Shown piece by piece: positions 55,316-63,925 of a DNA stretch of 64,000 nt; position 1 is the stretch's first letter, and every line of letters starts with the position of its first letter. This DNA is from Natribaculum luteum (GTDB lineage Archaea > Halobacteriota > Halobacteria > Halobacteriales > Natrialbaceae): positions 310,001 through 374,000 of the forward strand of contig NZ_CP095398.1 in NCBI RefSeq assembly GCF_023008545.1. Direction: 5' to 3'. Below the pieces are notes generated by a model that saw only the letters and a program-made list of their open reading frames with translations, made no database searches and was not told where the DNA came from. A program made the translations under genes and the position numbers.

Positions 55316-56041
55316 ATGACTGATCAAGATAGAAATTTCACCGGTAAATCCCAACTCACGTTAGAGATCTGGCACCCCGACTGCTGGACACTACAAGTGA
55401 CAGAGGAGTCATCTGCTGGATTGCTCGCACATACGGTATTCAACACGACCAATGAACGGGTGAAAGGCCACTTCACGGTGTATGGTGACACCACAGCCGA
55501 CATCGACGATTTCATCGCCGCAACCGAGCGGTCGTCGCTTACCCATTCCGTCGCCGAGATGCAACGCCGTCACGGCCTCGGAGATCGAAACCCGCCCGGC
55601 AACACCTCGCGGGAACTGTTCGTTGAGTACGATCCGGACAACAGTATGAGCGACGCCCTCATCTCTCAGGACTTTATTCAGGCGGCACCCGTTCGCGTAT
55701 TCGACGGGCGAGAGCTCTGGTCACTATTTATCGACGATAACCGCGATGGCATCCAACGGCGACTCAACACCATCCGAGAGATGACCGACGCCGAAATCAC
55801 AGTGACGAAGATTACTTGCGCCGACACCACTGTCAACAGGGTGGCGAGTCGAAGTGACGAACTATCCGGCCGTCAACGTGAAGTATTCGAGTTAGCCCGC
55901 AAGCGAAACTACTATTCGTGGCCGCGGGAGGTCACAACACGTGAACTCGCGGACGAACTCGACATTTCGAAGACGACGCTCCTCGAACACTTGCGTAAGG
56001 CCGAAGCGAAGTTACTGAACTCTGAGGGGCCTCTCTTGTGA
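55316..56041 (+). CDS. HTH-10 (bacterio-opsin-activator type) transcription regulator
   Basis: A 241-aa protein. The N-terminal 175 residues form an alpha/beta sensor-like region with no recognised ligand motif. The C-terminal part is an HTH-10 domain: LSGRQREVFELARKRNYY, then the helix-turn-helix TRELADELDISKTTLLEHLR. These regulators activate neighbouring catabolic or energy genes in haloarchaea. Divergent from the aldehyde dehydrogenase and convergent with proline dehydrogenase, it probably controls proline use. Confidence 0.87.
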   Translation: MTDQDRNFTGKSQLTLEIWHPDCWTLQVTEESSAGLLAHTVFNTTNERVKGHFTVYGDTTADIDDFIAATERSSLTHSVAEMQRRHGLGDRNPPGNTSRELFVEYDPDNSMSDALISQDFIQAAPVRVFDGRELWSLFIDDNRDGIQRRLNTIREMTDAEITVTKITCADTTVNRVASRSDELSGRQREVFELARKRNYYSWPREVTTRELADELDISKTTLLEHLRKAEAKLLNSEGPLL

Positions 56042-56127
56042 GCCGTATCGAGGGTGGATAGAACCTGCTGTCTCGCCACTCGTCGAACGACTCCAGGACA
56101 TTCGCTTGAATCACTGTATCTCAGCGT

Positions 56128-56961
56128 CTAGCTGACAATGGCTCGCAGAGCGAAAAGAAGGTTCTCTTTTCGCTCTCTGACTCGCCTGTAGAAGTAGGAC
56201 ATCCACTTGTCACCGTAGGGGGCGTACTGGTAGACCTCGTACGTCTCGGCTAGTTCGAACTGGGCGTCGTCACGAACACCCATCAGCATCTGGATTTCGA
56301 AGTCGGTGCCGTGTTCATCGTGAAGGTGTTTGGCAAGCCGGATCATCTCGGGGTCGTGACTACCGACTGCAATTCCACCGTCAAATTCCTCGAACATGAA
56401 CGTGAGACACTTCCGATACGCCTCGTTCACGTCGGACTTCTCTTTGTAGGCGATTTCGGCTGGCTCGTCGTAGGCCCCCTTCACGAGTCGAATCTTTCCG
56501 GGAACGTCTGCTAGTCGTGCGAGATCGTCGGGGGTGCGTTTCAAGTTCGCCTGCACGCAAAGACCGACCCCACCATCGAACTCCAGAGCTAATTCTTCGT
56601 ACGCATCGAGTGTCACGTCGGTCGTCGTGTGGTCTTCCATGTCGACCCATACGAACACGTCCTTGGCGACGCTGTGTTCGACTATCCGTCGTAGATTCTC
56701 TCGAAAAGCTGTCTCACCCACGTCGATGCCGATCTGTGATGGCTTGACCGACACGCAGGCATCGACGTCAGATTCGTCGATCATGGAGACGAGGTCGAGA
56801 TACGCCTCGGCGTCCTCGTCGGCGGGGTCGCGGTCGTGGTAATGCTCTCCGAGCAGGTTCAGAATCACGTTGACACCCCGCTCGTTGAGGCGCTGGACGT
56901 GAGAGAGGGAGGCACTAGCGGATTCACCAGCGACGAAGTTACTGACAATTGGTGGAAGCAT
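56128..56961 (-). CDS. proline dehydrogenase
   Basis: A 277-aa FAD-dependent proline dehydrogenase (PRODH/PutA barrel). Characteristic segments are VFVWVDMEDH, GVGLCVQANLKRT, KIRLVKGAYDEPAEI with the basic and acidic active-site residues, and YAPYGDKWMSYFYRRVRERKEN at the C-terminus (shown in parts: YGDKWMSYF and RRVRERKEN), where paired Arg bind the proline carboxylate. It oxidises proline to pyrroline-5-carboxylate and passes electrons to the respiratory chain. Length fits the short archaeal type. Together with the dehydrogenase at 53600-55138 it forms the two-step proline-to-glutamate route. Confidence 0.9.
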   Translation of the reverse strand: MLPPIVSNFVAGESASASLSHVQRLNERGVNVILNLLGEHYHDRDPADEDAEAYLDLVSMIDESDVDACVSVKPSQIGIDVGETAFRENLRRIVEHSVAKDVFVWVDMEDHTTTDVTLDAYEELALEFDGGVGLCVQANLKRTPDDLARLADVPGKIRLVKGAYDEPAEIAYKEKSDVNEAYRKCLTFMFEEFDGGIAVGSHDPEMIRLAKHLHDEHGTDFEIQMLMGVRDDAQFELAETYEVYQYAPYGDKWMSYFYRRVRERKENLLFALRAIVS

Positions 56962-57378
56962 CTTTCGTGAGCGTTTCGATTAGACCGACCTCAATAGATA
57001 CCCAACCATACGATTCGACAGCGTTGTTGGTGAAAATATAGGGGTGTTTAGATTGTCGAACCGAAAATCGCAGCCTGAGGACTCGGCCGCGACGGTGACC
57101 TGCGAGTGAGGTGAATTTGTGTCAACGGTATGTAGACATGGGGCGAGTGAGCGAAGCCGATTCGGAGTTTCATCGTCGGCCAAGCGCCGTCAGAGAAGAG
57201 TCGCAGGGCTAGAATGTGCGATTTCAGAAAGTTATTGAGATCGAGTCTTCTCAAATTAGGACTCGTTAGGCGTATCACGCCGCAAACGCAGCCTATCGTG
57301 GAGTTAATCGATGATCTGAACAGCGCTCCCGTTCTGGATCACAGCGTCAACCGACAGCGACAGCCGTCGTCGACCGTA
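56962..57378. other. 417-bp spacer
   Basis: A minus-strand frame (57048-57278) with LNNFLKSHILALRLFSDG might be a gene scrap, but no start, motif or family is convincing. AT-rich patches around 57025-57045 could hold a promoter of proline dehydrogenase. Confidence 0.35.
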
Positions 57379-58530
57379 TCATGCGACGTTGTGTTCCTCG
57401 ATGGTCCTGCCGGTCTCGAAGCGCTCACTCGAGAGCGACGAGATATCGGCGAGAGAGGTCGCCCCGTCGAAGGCCAGTTCGGTCACCAGCTGTCCGGTCG
57501 CAGGTGCGTGCTGGAATCCGTGCCCCGAGAATCCGATCGCGTTAATGAATCCGGGGAGTGTTTCCTCGATGATCGGATGATGGTCGGGCGTGACTGCGTA
57601 CAGACCGGCCCAGCCGCGTTTAACCTTCGTGTCGGGACCAAATGCGGATGTGACGTCGCTGGCGCGTTCCAGTACGGTCGCAGTCCAGTCGAGGTCTGTC
57701 GACGTCGAATAGGCATTTGGATTCTGGTCGGGATCCTCGACGTCGTCGAACTGACCACCGACGATCGCTGCTCCCTCTCGCTCGGGTCTAAAGTAGACTC
57801 CGGTATCCAGGTCGATCGTCAGTGGGTCGGTCTCCGGTAGTCGGGACTCTGGATCGGCGACGAGTATCTGCCGCCGTTTGGGAACGACGGGAAGGTCTGC
57901 GTCGGCGAGTTTGGCGATTTTCCCCGCCCAGGCACCGGCAGCGTTGACGACGAAGTCCGCGGATACACGCTCGTTGTCAGCCTCTACACCGACGACGGCA
58001 CCATCTCGCTTGTAGATATCTGTCACGGGGGTACTCGTCCGAACGTCCACACCGATCTCCTGGGCCTTTTGGGCGAATCCCTGTAGTGCGAGGTGTGGGT
58101 CGGCGAACCCGTCGTTTTCGTGGTATGTCCCTGCAACGAACTCGTCGGCGTTTAGCTCGGCGTGGTAGTCTGTAAGGTTCGCTGAGTCGATCAATCTGCT
58201 GGAAACGCCCAGTTCATTTTGCATTTCGACGTTCTCTTCGAACAACTGTGCTGTCTTCGCCGATCGTGCGAGAAAGAGGTAGCCACTCCGGCGGTACTCG
58301 ATGTCCACGTCGAACTCCTCCTCGAACCTGGTCCAGACGTCGATACTCTCTCTGGACAGTTCGACGTTGACCGGCGTCGAGAACTGGGCGCGGATTCCGC
58401 CCGCTGAACGATCCGTGCTCCCGTTGCCGATGTTCTTTTTTTCGAAGACCGTCACGTTGGCGCCGCGGCGTCTAAGGTAATAGGCACTCGCCAGTCCAAC
58501 AATACCGCCACCAATGACTATGACGTCCAT
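57379..58530 (-). CDS. FAD-dependent amine/amino-acid oxidoreductase (DAO family)
   Basis: A 383-aa FAD-binding oxidoreductase of the D-amino-acid/sarcosine/glycine oxidase group. The Rossmann motif VIVIGGGIVGLASAYYLRRRG is at the very start (residues 3 on; part shown: GGGIVGLASAYYL), with FEKKNIGNGST and SAGGIRAQF, a middle NAAGAWAGKIA, and a C-terminal IGFSGHGFQHAPATGQLV that closes on FAD. It would oxidise an N-methyl or amino-acid substrate. With etfBA nearby, electrons could go to ETF rather than oxygen. ATG 58530 places the Rossmann motif correctly. Confidence 0.87.
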   Translation of the reverse strand: MDVIVIGGGIVGLASAYYLRRRGANVTVFEKKNIGNGSTDRSAGGIRAQFSTPVNVELSRESIDVWTRFEEEFDVDIEYRRSGYLFLARSAKTAQLFEENVEMQNELGVSSRLIDSANLTDYHAELNADEFVAGTYHENDGFADPHLALQGFAQKAQEIGVDVRTSTPVTDIYKRDGAVVGVEADNERVSADFVVNAAGAWAGKIAKLADADLPVVPKRRQILVADPESRLPETDPLTIDLDTGVYFRPEREGAAIVGGQFDDVEDPDQNPNAYSTSTDLDWTATVLERASDVTSAFGPDTKVKRGWAGLYAVTPDHHPIIEETLPGFINAIGFSGHGFQHAPATGQLVTELAFDGATSLADISSLSSERFETGRTIEEHNVA

Positions 58531-58756
58531 ACTGCATTTGAGATAGCAACCCATATGATGTTTTCCCCTATAGTCACTAAAATTGGATGATCTGCGGGGT
58601 CCGTCGTAGCGGTGAGTATGTACGCTATGCTCGTTCCCGTAATCTCTCCACTGACGATGAGGACGTCTCTTCGGTCCTGGGTGGCAAGGATGAAGCTTTA
58701 TTCGGAGTACAGAGGTCACGTCGCTTCAAGAACGCTCAGTCGTACCGACTCAGCAC

Positions 58757-58972
58757 CTACCCGACGTAGTTCTTGTTATCGTGAACGCGTGGCGCAATGC
58801 CGCGCTGAGTCAGAACGCTGTCGGCGCCACCTCGAGTGATAGCGTCGATAGTCGACTCGATGTCTTTGAGGCCTTCGACTGCACCCATTGTAACGCCGTG
58901 ATCCATCGGGACGATGAGGTATCGCCCGTGTGTGCCGATTCGTTCAAGACGTGCTGCTCTTCCCGAACACAT
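58757..58972 (-). pseudogene. N-terminal fragment of ADTH synthase/class I aldolase
   Basis: The frame starts MCSGRAARLERIGTHGRY and runs LIVPMDHGVTMGAVEGL, IDAITRGGADSVLTQRG, APRVHDNKN and then stops. This is the start of the archaeal 2-amino-3,7-dideoxy-threo-hept-6-ulosonate synthase family (about 260 aa, alternative shikimate-pathway first step); only about 71 residues remain and no C-terminal part was found nearby. It is a truncated relic. Confidence 0.72.
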
Positions 58973-59288
58973 GGTGTGAAAACACATCACATGGAGTGAT
59001 GATGAGTATTGTGATCTTCCTATGCCGGTTGCAGCAACTACTGGCGCTTTACCTGATTCGACGGTGGCGTGCATGTCGCCGTGATTACTGTCGCTGTCGA
59101 CGCTCTCGATAGCAGGCGCCCATAGAAAGTCGAGTGCCACCGTTCGGTCGTCCCTCGGAGCCGTTCAAACGGACATCATGTCTCAGGTGAAACGCTACGG
59201 GACAGAGGAGATCGAGCACAAAGCAGACAGTCTCGACCTGGTGGCCGATTCGTGATGGAGTCTCCTCCCGGAACCAACAGGTATCCGA
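58973..59288. other. 316-bp spacer between gene fragments
   Basis: No intact gene. A 25-codon plus-strand frame begins MSQVKRYGTEEIEHKADSL at 59177; it is too short to name. The segment lies between the aldolase relic and the 3' scrap of etfA, so it is probably degraded. Confidence 0.35.
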
Positions 59289-59396
59289 TTACTCGATTGC
59301 TTCGATGAGCGCAGGCACGACATCGAAGAGGTCGTCTACGATACCGTAGTCAGCGATGTCGAAAATTGGTGCGTTCGGGTCGGTATTAATTGCGAT
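59289..59396 (-). pseudogene. etfA: 3' end of etfA, cut off by IS66 copy B
   Basis: Continuing the etfA frame after the target duplication gives [18 protein letters not shown], the typical ETF-alpha FAD-domain ending, then to a stop TAA at 59289-59291. These last 33 or so residues of the protein are separated from the body by the 1577-bp IS. Confidence 0.92.
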
Positions 59397-60973
59397 GTAG
59401 TTGGATAGCGTGACCAGGATTCACCGGCCAGTGATGCCTCTCATCCTAATCTGAGTTCTTGCCCACCGAGGATGGACTGGAGCTGTTCAGGCGGATCAAG
59501 TCCTCGTCGTTTCCACGTGGCTAACATGGTCGTAATCGTCTCGTGAATCTGGACCCCTTCGGCTGAGCGGAGGGTCCGGAACATCTTCCGCAGCACAACT
59601 TGCTCGCGCAGAGCGCGCTCTGCGCGATTATTCGTCGAATCGACGTCTGGCTCTGTAACGAACGTCAGCCAGTGCCCTAACCCGTTCCTGATCTTCTCGA
59701 TCAGCTTCTTGACCTCCTGTGCCTCGTAGTCTTCCCTGATCAGGCCTTCCAGATGTAACGACGCCTCCGCCCGCTTTTGCTCGCGGGCGGAGGCGGACGG
59801 ATCCTCCTCGTCGAACGCCGTTAAATCGTCATGGAGAGCGTGTAACTCCTCAGACAACCTCTCTGCTTCCTCGTACCGTTCAGCAACGTACTCCGCCTCC
59901 CGCAACAGATGTGCCCAGCACCGCTGGAGCTTCGTGTGATAGCTCGGATACGCTGACCAACCGTCACAGCTGAGCGTTGAGTCCTCGGCGAAGTCCTCGC
60001 CGAGGACGTCCTCTAACACCTGACTTCCACGACTCTCATCAACCCAGAACAGCACTTCTTCGTCAGTAACGAACGTCCACGCCCAGTGTTGCTCTCCGTC
60101 AACAGGAAATCCCGTTTCATCGCAGTAGACGACGTCACTTTCCTGAATACGGGCTTTGACATCGTCATACGCGGGTCGCAGCCGGTCTGCGACCCGCTTG
60201 GTCAGGTTGTAGATCGTCCGATGAGAGATGGGTGTATCGAGTTCCCAGTCAAACAGCTCCGCCTGTTTACGGTTTGGAAGTCGCTGATGGAACCTACCGA
60301 GGGCGGTTTGGGCCATGATATTTGGCCCAAACCGCCCGGTTTCCGGGCAGTCTGGATGTTCAGCAACGACTTCGTTTCCACAGGAACAGCGGTGTTTGCC
60401 GAGTTCGTACTCGACGACAGTGGTTGGAATAGGGAGAGGTATGTCGATAATCGTCCGTGAGATGTAGCTGTCCGGGTTAGAGAGGATTTGCTCACAGTCT
60501 GGGCAATATCCCTGATCGACTCGAATAGTCTCCTCTGGTTCCGGAGGCGGTCGAGTTGTTCCTTCGTGACCTTCGTCACGTCCTGGAGAGGAGCCGCTGG
60601 CGGCGTCAGCGTCGCCGCCAGCGTCGTCCCCTTGGTCTTCGTTCTCTTCCTCGTCGCTGTCATCGTTGCCAGGTGATCCAGCCACGCCACCCTGCTTACT
60701 GGGAGGTGTGTTTGGGTTTTCGTACCGCTTGAGGCGAGCCTCAAGTTGTTCGATCTGCTGTTGTTTTGCAGTGATCTGACGACGAAGAAGTCGGTTCTCA
60801 AGCTCTTTGACGACGAGTTGCTGGCGGAGATGCGTACTGTTCTCGGTGCGGATCGTGGAATCTATCGATTCCAGCGATCCGCTAACCCCCAGCGACACAC
60901 TTGATTCACCATTGAGAGACCATTCATGAGACTGCTACGAAATCGGTCTGACGGCAAATCGCTATCCAACTAC
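59397..60973 (-). mobile_element. IS66-family insertion sequence, copy B (1577 bp), in etfA
   Basis: It has the same ends (GTAGTTGGATAGCG) and the same length as copy A, in inverse orientation. It is flanked by the 8-bp direct repeat ATTGCGAT (59389-59396 and 60974-60981). The target lies in the etfA codons for Ile-Ala-Ile. Matching target repeats at both copies mean that each was an independent insertion and that no inversion between them has occurred since. Confidence 0.95.
59441..60898 (-). CDS. tnpC: IS66-family transposase (TnpC), copy B
   Basis: A 485-aa transposase with a translation identical to copy A. It has the N-terminal coiled coil, acidic linker, cysteine-rich zinc region and DDE core (YCDETGFPVD, CDGWSAYP, TNNRAERAL). 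Identity to copy A indicates a recent move. Confidence 0.95.
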   Translation of the reverse strand: MSLGVSGSLESIDSTIRTENSTHLRQQLVVKELENRLLRRQITAKQQQIEQLEARLKRYENPNTPPSKQGGVAGSPGNDDSDEEENEDQGDDAGGDADAASGSSPGRDEGHEGTTRPPPEPEETIRVDQGYCPDCEQILSNPDSYISRTIIDIPLPIPTTVVEYELGKHRCSCGNEVVAEHPDCPETGRFGPNIMAQTALGRFHQRLPNRKQAELFDWELDTPISHRTIYNLTKRVADRLRPAYDDVKARIQESDVVYCDETGFPVDGEQHWAWTFVTDEEVLFWVDESRGSQVLEDVLGEDFAEDSTLSCDGWSAYPSYHTKLQRCWAHLLREAEYVAERYEEAERLSEELHALHDDLTAFDEEDPSASAREQKRAEASLHLEGLIREDYEAQEVKKLIEKIRNGLGHWLTFVTEPDVDSTNNRAERALREQVVLRKMFRTLRSAEGVQIHETITTMLATWKRRGLDPPEQLQSILGGQELRLG

Positions 60974-61827
60974 ATTGCGATAATCGTATCTGAGCTTTTC
61001 ATGCCAGCGACGTGCTGGACCGCACCCGAGATGCCGATCGCGAGGTAGATGTCCGGTGAGACCTGCTTTCCAGACTGGCCGACCTGACGACTCTGTGGAA
61101 GCCATCCGTTGTCGACGATCGGGCGCGATGAGGCAAGCGTCGCGTCCGCAACGTCGACGAGACGCTCGATAAGTTCGAGGTTCTCCTCTTCGTCGATACC
61201 ACGGCCGATAGAGACGATGAACTCGGCGTCCGTGATATCGACGTCGTCGTCGGTCGCCTCTTCGAACCCGGCGACGTCGACGCCGATCGCGTCCGAATCC
61301 AGGGCGGTATCGACTGTCACCATCTCCGGATCGCCGTCGCCGGTCGCCGGTTCCCACTCGGTCGGCCGAATCGTTACCGCAGCGCGCTCATCGACCACCT
61401 CGAGCGTTGTCTCGACCTTCGAACCGTACATCTCCCGCGTCACTTCGAGCGAACCGTCGTAGTCGACGTCGATAGCGTCAGTCACGAGCGGCAACGAGAG
61501 GTCGTTTGCGACAGCCGGTGCGTAATCCAATCCGTTGGCTGTGTGTGGCATCAGTACGAACTGCGGGTCGACGTTCGTCTGGAGCTGACGAACGACCTGA
61601 CAGTATACGCCATGGTTGAACTCGTCCGAGTGCGCCATGGTGTAGACCGTGTCGACGCCCTCACAGCTGAGTTCCGCGGCGCGGTCGTCGGCCCCGGCAC
61701 CGATGACAGCTACGTGAAGGTCGCCACCGGTTTCGCTCACCAGTTCTCGACCGACCGTGACCAGTTCGTTGCTCACGTCACGGAGCTCACCCTGTCGATG
61801 CTCTGCGACAGCTAAAACGTCGCTCAT
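60970..61827 (-). pseudogene. etfA: electron transfer flavoprotein alpha subunit, truncated by IS66
   Basis: An ETF alpha subunit of 285 codons, missing the last 33. The N-terminal domain and most of the FAD-binding C-terminal domain are present (GRGIDEEENLELIERL, SRQVGQSGKQVSPDIYLAIG and SGAVQHVAGMKSSDTIIA), but the frame ends Ile-Ile-Ala-Met-stop inside the IS end. Without the C-terminal strand/helix and INTD...IFDIADY segment, FAD binding is expected to fail. ATG 61827 overlaps the etfB stop by ATGA. The restored length is 317 aa, normal for EtfA. Confidence 0.93.
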
Positions 61828-62618
61828 CCCTCGATCACCCCCTTGTTGTGAAGCAGACCTACCAGATTCTCGGCAGTCTCGTCGGGGTCTCCTTCCAGGA
61901 TTTCGGCGTCACTTTCTGACTCGGGCTCGTACATTGACGTGACCGTGATCGAACTTTCGAGAGCAGACTCGGCGACACCGAGATCGTCCAACCCCAGCAC
62001 GTCGAGTGGCTTTTTCTGTGCCTGTCGGATTCCACGGAGACTTGCATACCGCGGCTCGTTGATCCCGGTCTGAATCGTGAGCACTGCGGGGATTTCGACG
62101 GCCGCAACTTCCTCGATACCGCCTTCCAGCTCACGATGGACCGAGGCGACGCCCTCTTCGCGGTCGAACTCGAGACTGTTCACGACAGCAGCCCACTCGT
62201 ATTCGATCTCGTCAGCGAGCGTAACACCGGTTGCCGCCAGTGAATCGTCGCCGGCCTGGACCCCAGAGAGGACCAGATCCGGGTTTTCCCGTTCGACGAC
62301 CCCAGCCAAGATTTCCGCTTTCGTCCCTGCATCCAGTAGTCCCTCGTCTGCGAGCCGGTCGTCCCAGACCCGAACGGCGCGGTCGACTTCCTTCGCGAGC
62401 GCCGTCCGAATCGTCTCCTCGGCGCGCTCAGGACCGATAGTTACGCAAACTACTTCGACATCGTCGTAGGCCTCGGAGATCTGGACTGCTGCCTCGATCG
62501 CGTAATCGTCCCACTCGTTCAGTTCGTACTGAAGGTCCTGTTCTGCAATATCGAGCCCGTCGATGCTGAACTCGTCGACCGGGACAGAGACTTCACTGAC
62601 CGTAACAAGAATTTTCAT
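61824..62618 (-). CDS. etfB: electron transfer flavoprotein beta subunit
   Basis: A 264-aa ETF beta subunit, intact. It has the N-terminal ILVTVSEVSVPVDEF, the NEWDDYAIEAAVQI segment, LVLSGVQAGDDSLAATGV and the C-terminal RYASLRGIRQAQKKPLDVL characteristic of the family. With EtfA it should pass electrons from FAD dehydrogenases to the quinone pool, but its partner is truncated. TATA-like TTATTTAAAAATT lies at about 62644-62656, just upstream of the ATG at 62618 on this strand. Confidence 0.92.
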   Translation of the reverse strand: MKILVTVSEVSVPVDEFSIDGLDIAEQDLQYELNEWDDYAIEAAVQISEAYDDVEVVCVTIGPERAEETIRTALAKEVDRAVRVWDDRLADEGLLDAGTKAEILAGVVERENPDLVLSGVQAGDDSLAATGVTLADEIEYEWAAVVNSLEFDREEGVASVHRELEGGIEEVAAVEIPAVLTIQTGINEPRYASLRGIRQAQKKPLDVLGLDDLGVAESALESSITVTSMYEPESESDAEILEGDPDETAENLVGLLHNKGVIEG

Positions 62619-62679
62619 CTTCCGTTTCTCACTCGGATACCATGTTATTTAAAAATTCTGGCCTCGTGGAACTGTCTAG

Positions 62680-63925
62680 TTTCTTGACTTCGCACGTTAG
62701 ACGAACATGCCTTCGATCTGGTGCATTAGCTCGTCGGTACTTCGATTTGGGCTGTTAAGCGCCCAGGACAAGAGGTTTTCAACGCTTTCGCGGAAGGATC
62801 GTTTGATGTCGTTACGCAGCGAGGTTGCTCGTTCGAGGATCGTTCCAAGGGCGCTGTGTGCAGCACCGAGCTTGAGGAGGCTGTAGGCCAGCATCAGCAG
62901 GTGCCAGTGGCGACTGGCACCTGCGGCATGCCGAAGCTCGCAGTCTCCAAAACCAAGATCCTGCTTGGTGTCCCTGAAGAACGTCTCCACGCGCCATCGC
63001 ATCGCGTACAACGCGATGAGATGGCTCGCTGGCGCATCGATTTTGTTCGAGACGATGTACTTCACGCTCAGTTCGTCATCCTCGTTGCTGGATTCTTTCT
63101 TCGTAATCAGGAGCTTCACCTCACCAAGACGGCTCACTTCGCGTTTTTGCGTCCAGATGTGGTAGGTTTCGCCGTCGATCGTACGTGGAACGGTGTCGAT
63201 GCGCTCGGCCAGCGCATCGACTCGGATTCGTTCACCACCGTACAAGACGCGTGCGTCGCTTTTGACGGCTGAAACCCACTCTTTGCCGTAGGTTTCGAGA
63301 TGAGTGACGAACTCCTGGGAACAGTAGCTCATGTCGAAGAGATAGGTGTCCGCCGGGACACCTATCTCAATGAGTTCATCGACGAGTTCGATAGCCAACT
63401 CAATCCGTCGCTGTGCGTCTTTTTCGTAGAGACGAAATCCGAGTGGATAGGTGGTTTTCTCGTCGGCGTAGAGTGCATACACCAGATTCTGGCCCCAGAT
63501 ATAGCCGCGAATCGTGTGGTCGTAGAATTTTCCGACGTTCGGGATTTTCTCGCCGGTTTTGTGCGTGAAGGTGTCGTCAATGATGACGACACCGTCACTG
63601 CTCCACTTCGTGTCGTTCGTCTGTTGGAGAAGCGCGAGACGTTCTCTGTTGAGCTGGTCTTCGTCCCAGTTGTACTCGGTGAGGAACTTGTTCAGGGCAC
63701 GCTCACTTTTGGCCGGAAGAATGTGGTTCGAGATGCCTTGGACGGTCTTGTTGCTGGCCGCAACAAGACCTGTAATGTAGGTCTTGGCGTGGTGTTTCTG
63801 CCTTGTCGAGAAACACTCTAACTGGTCGATTGGCTCAGTGCATGACAGGAACGACGTAACAGGGAGCATCAGCGTTCAATGCTGGTTCTACGCGTTCTAC
63901 CAGCATAAGGTGCGAAGTCAAGTAG
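62680..63925 (-). mobile_element. IS701/IS4-like insertion sequence
   Basis: Imperfect inverted repeats TTTCTTGACTTCGCAC (62680-62695) and, reversed, CTACTTGACTTCGCAC (63910-63925) bound one transposase gene. The flanks (CTAG on the left, TTTAG on the right) do not form a clean direct repeat, so the right side may be rearranged. The right end lies in another transposase gene. Confidence 0.75.
62697..63869 (-). CDS. DDE transposase, IS701/IS4 superfamily
   Basis: A 390-aa transposase. Catalytic residues lie in VVIIDDTFTHKTG (first Asp), DTYLFDMSYCSQEF (second Asp) and YAMRWRVETFFRDTKQDLG (Glu). The N-terminal part (FSTRQKHHAKTYITGL, AKSERALNKFLTEYNWD) resembles the halophile IS701 group. No internal stop or shift, so it appears intact. 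Family assignment at the level of IS701 versus IS4 is my judgement from motifs only. Confidence 0.88.
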   Translation of the reverse strand: MLPVTSFLSCTEPIDQLECFSTRQKHHAKTYITGLVAASNKTVQGISNHILPAKSERALNKFLTEYNWDEDQLNRERLALLQQTNDTKWSSDGVVIIDDTFTHKTGEKIPNVGKFYDHTIRGYIWGQNLVYALYADEKTTYPLGFRLYEKDAQRRIELAIELVDELIEIGVPADTYLFDMSYCSQEFVTHLETYGKEWVSAVKSDARVLYGGERIRVDALAERIDTVPRTIDGETYHIWTQKREVSRLGEVKLLITKKESSNEDDELSVKYIVSNKIDAPASHLIALYAMRWRVETFFRDTKQDLGFGDCELRHAAGASRHWHLLMLAYSLLKLGAAHSALGTILERATSLRNDIKRSFRESVENLLSWALNSPNRSTDELMHQIEGMFV

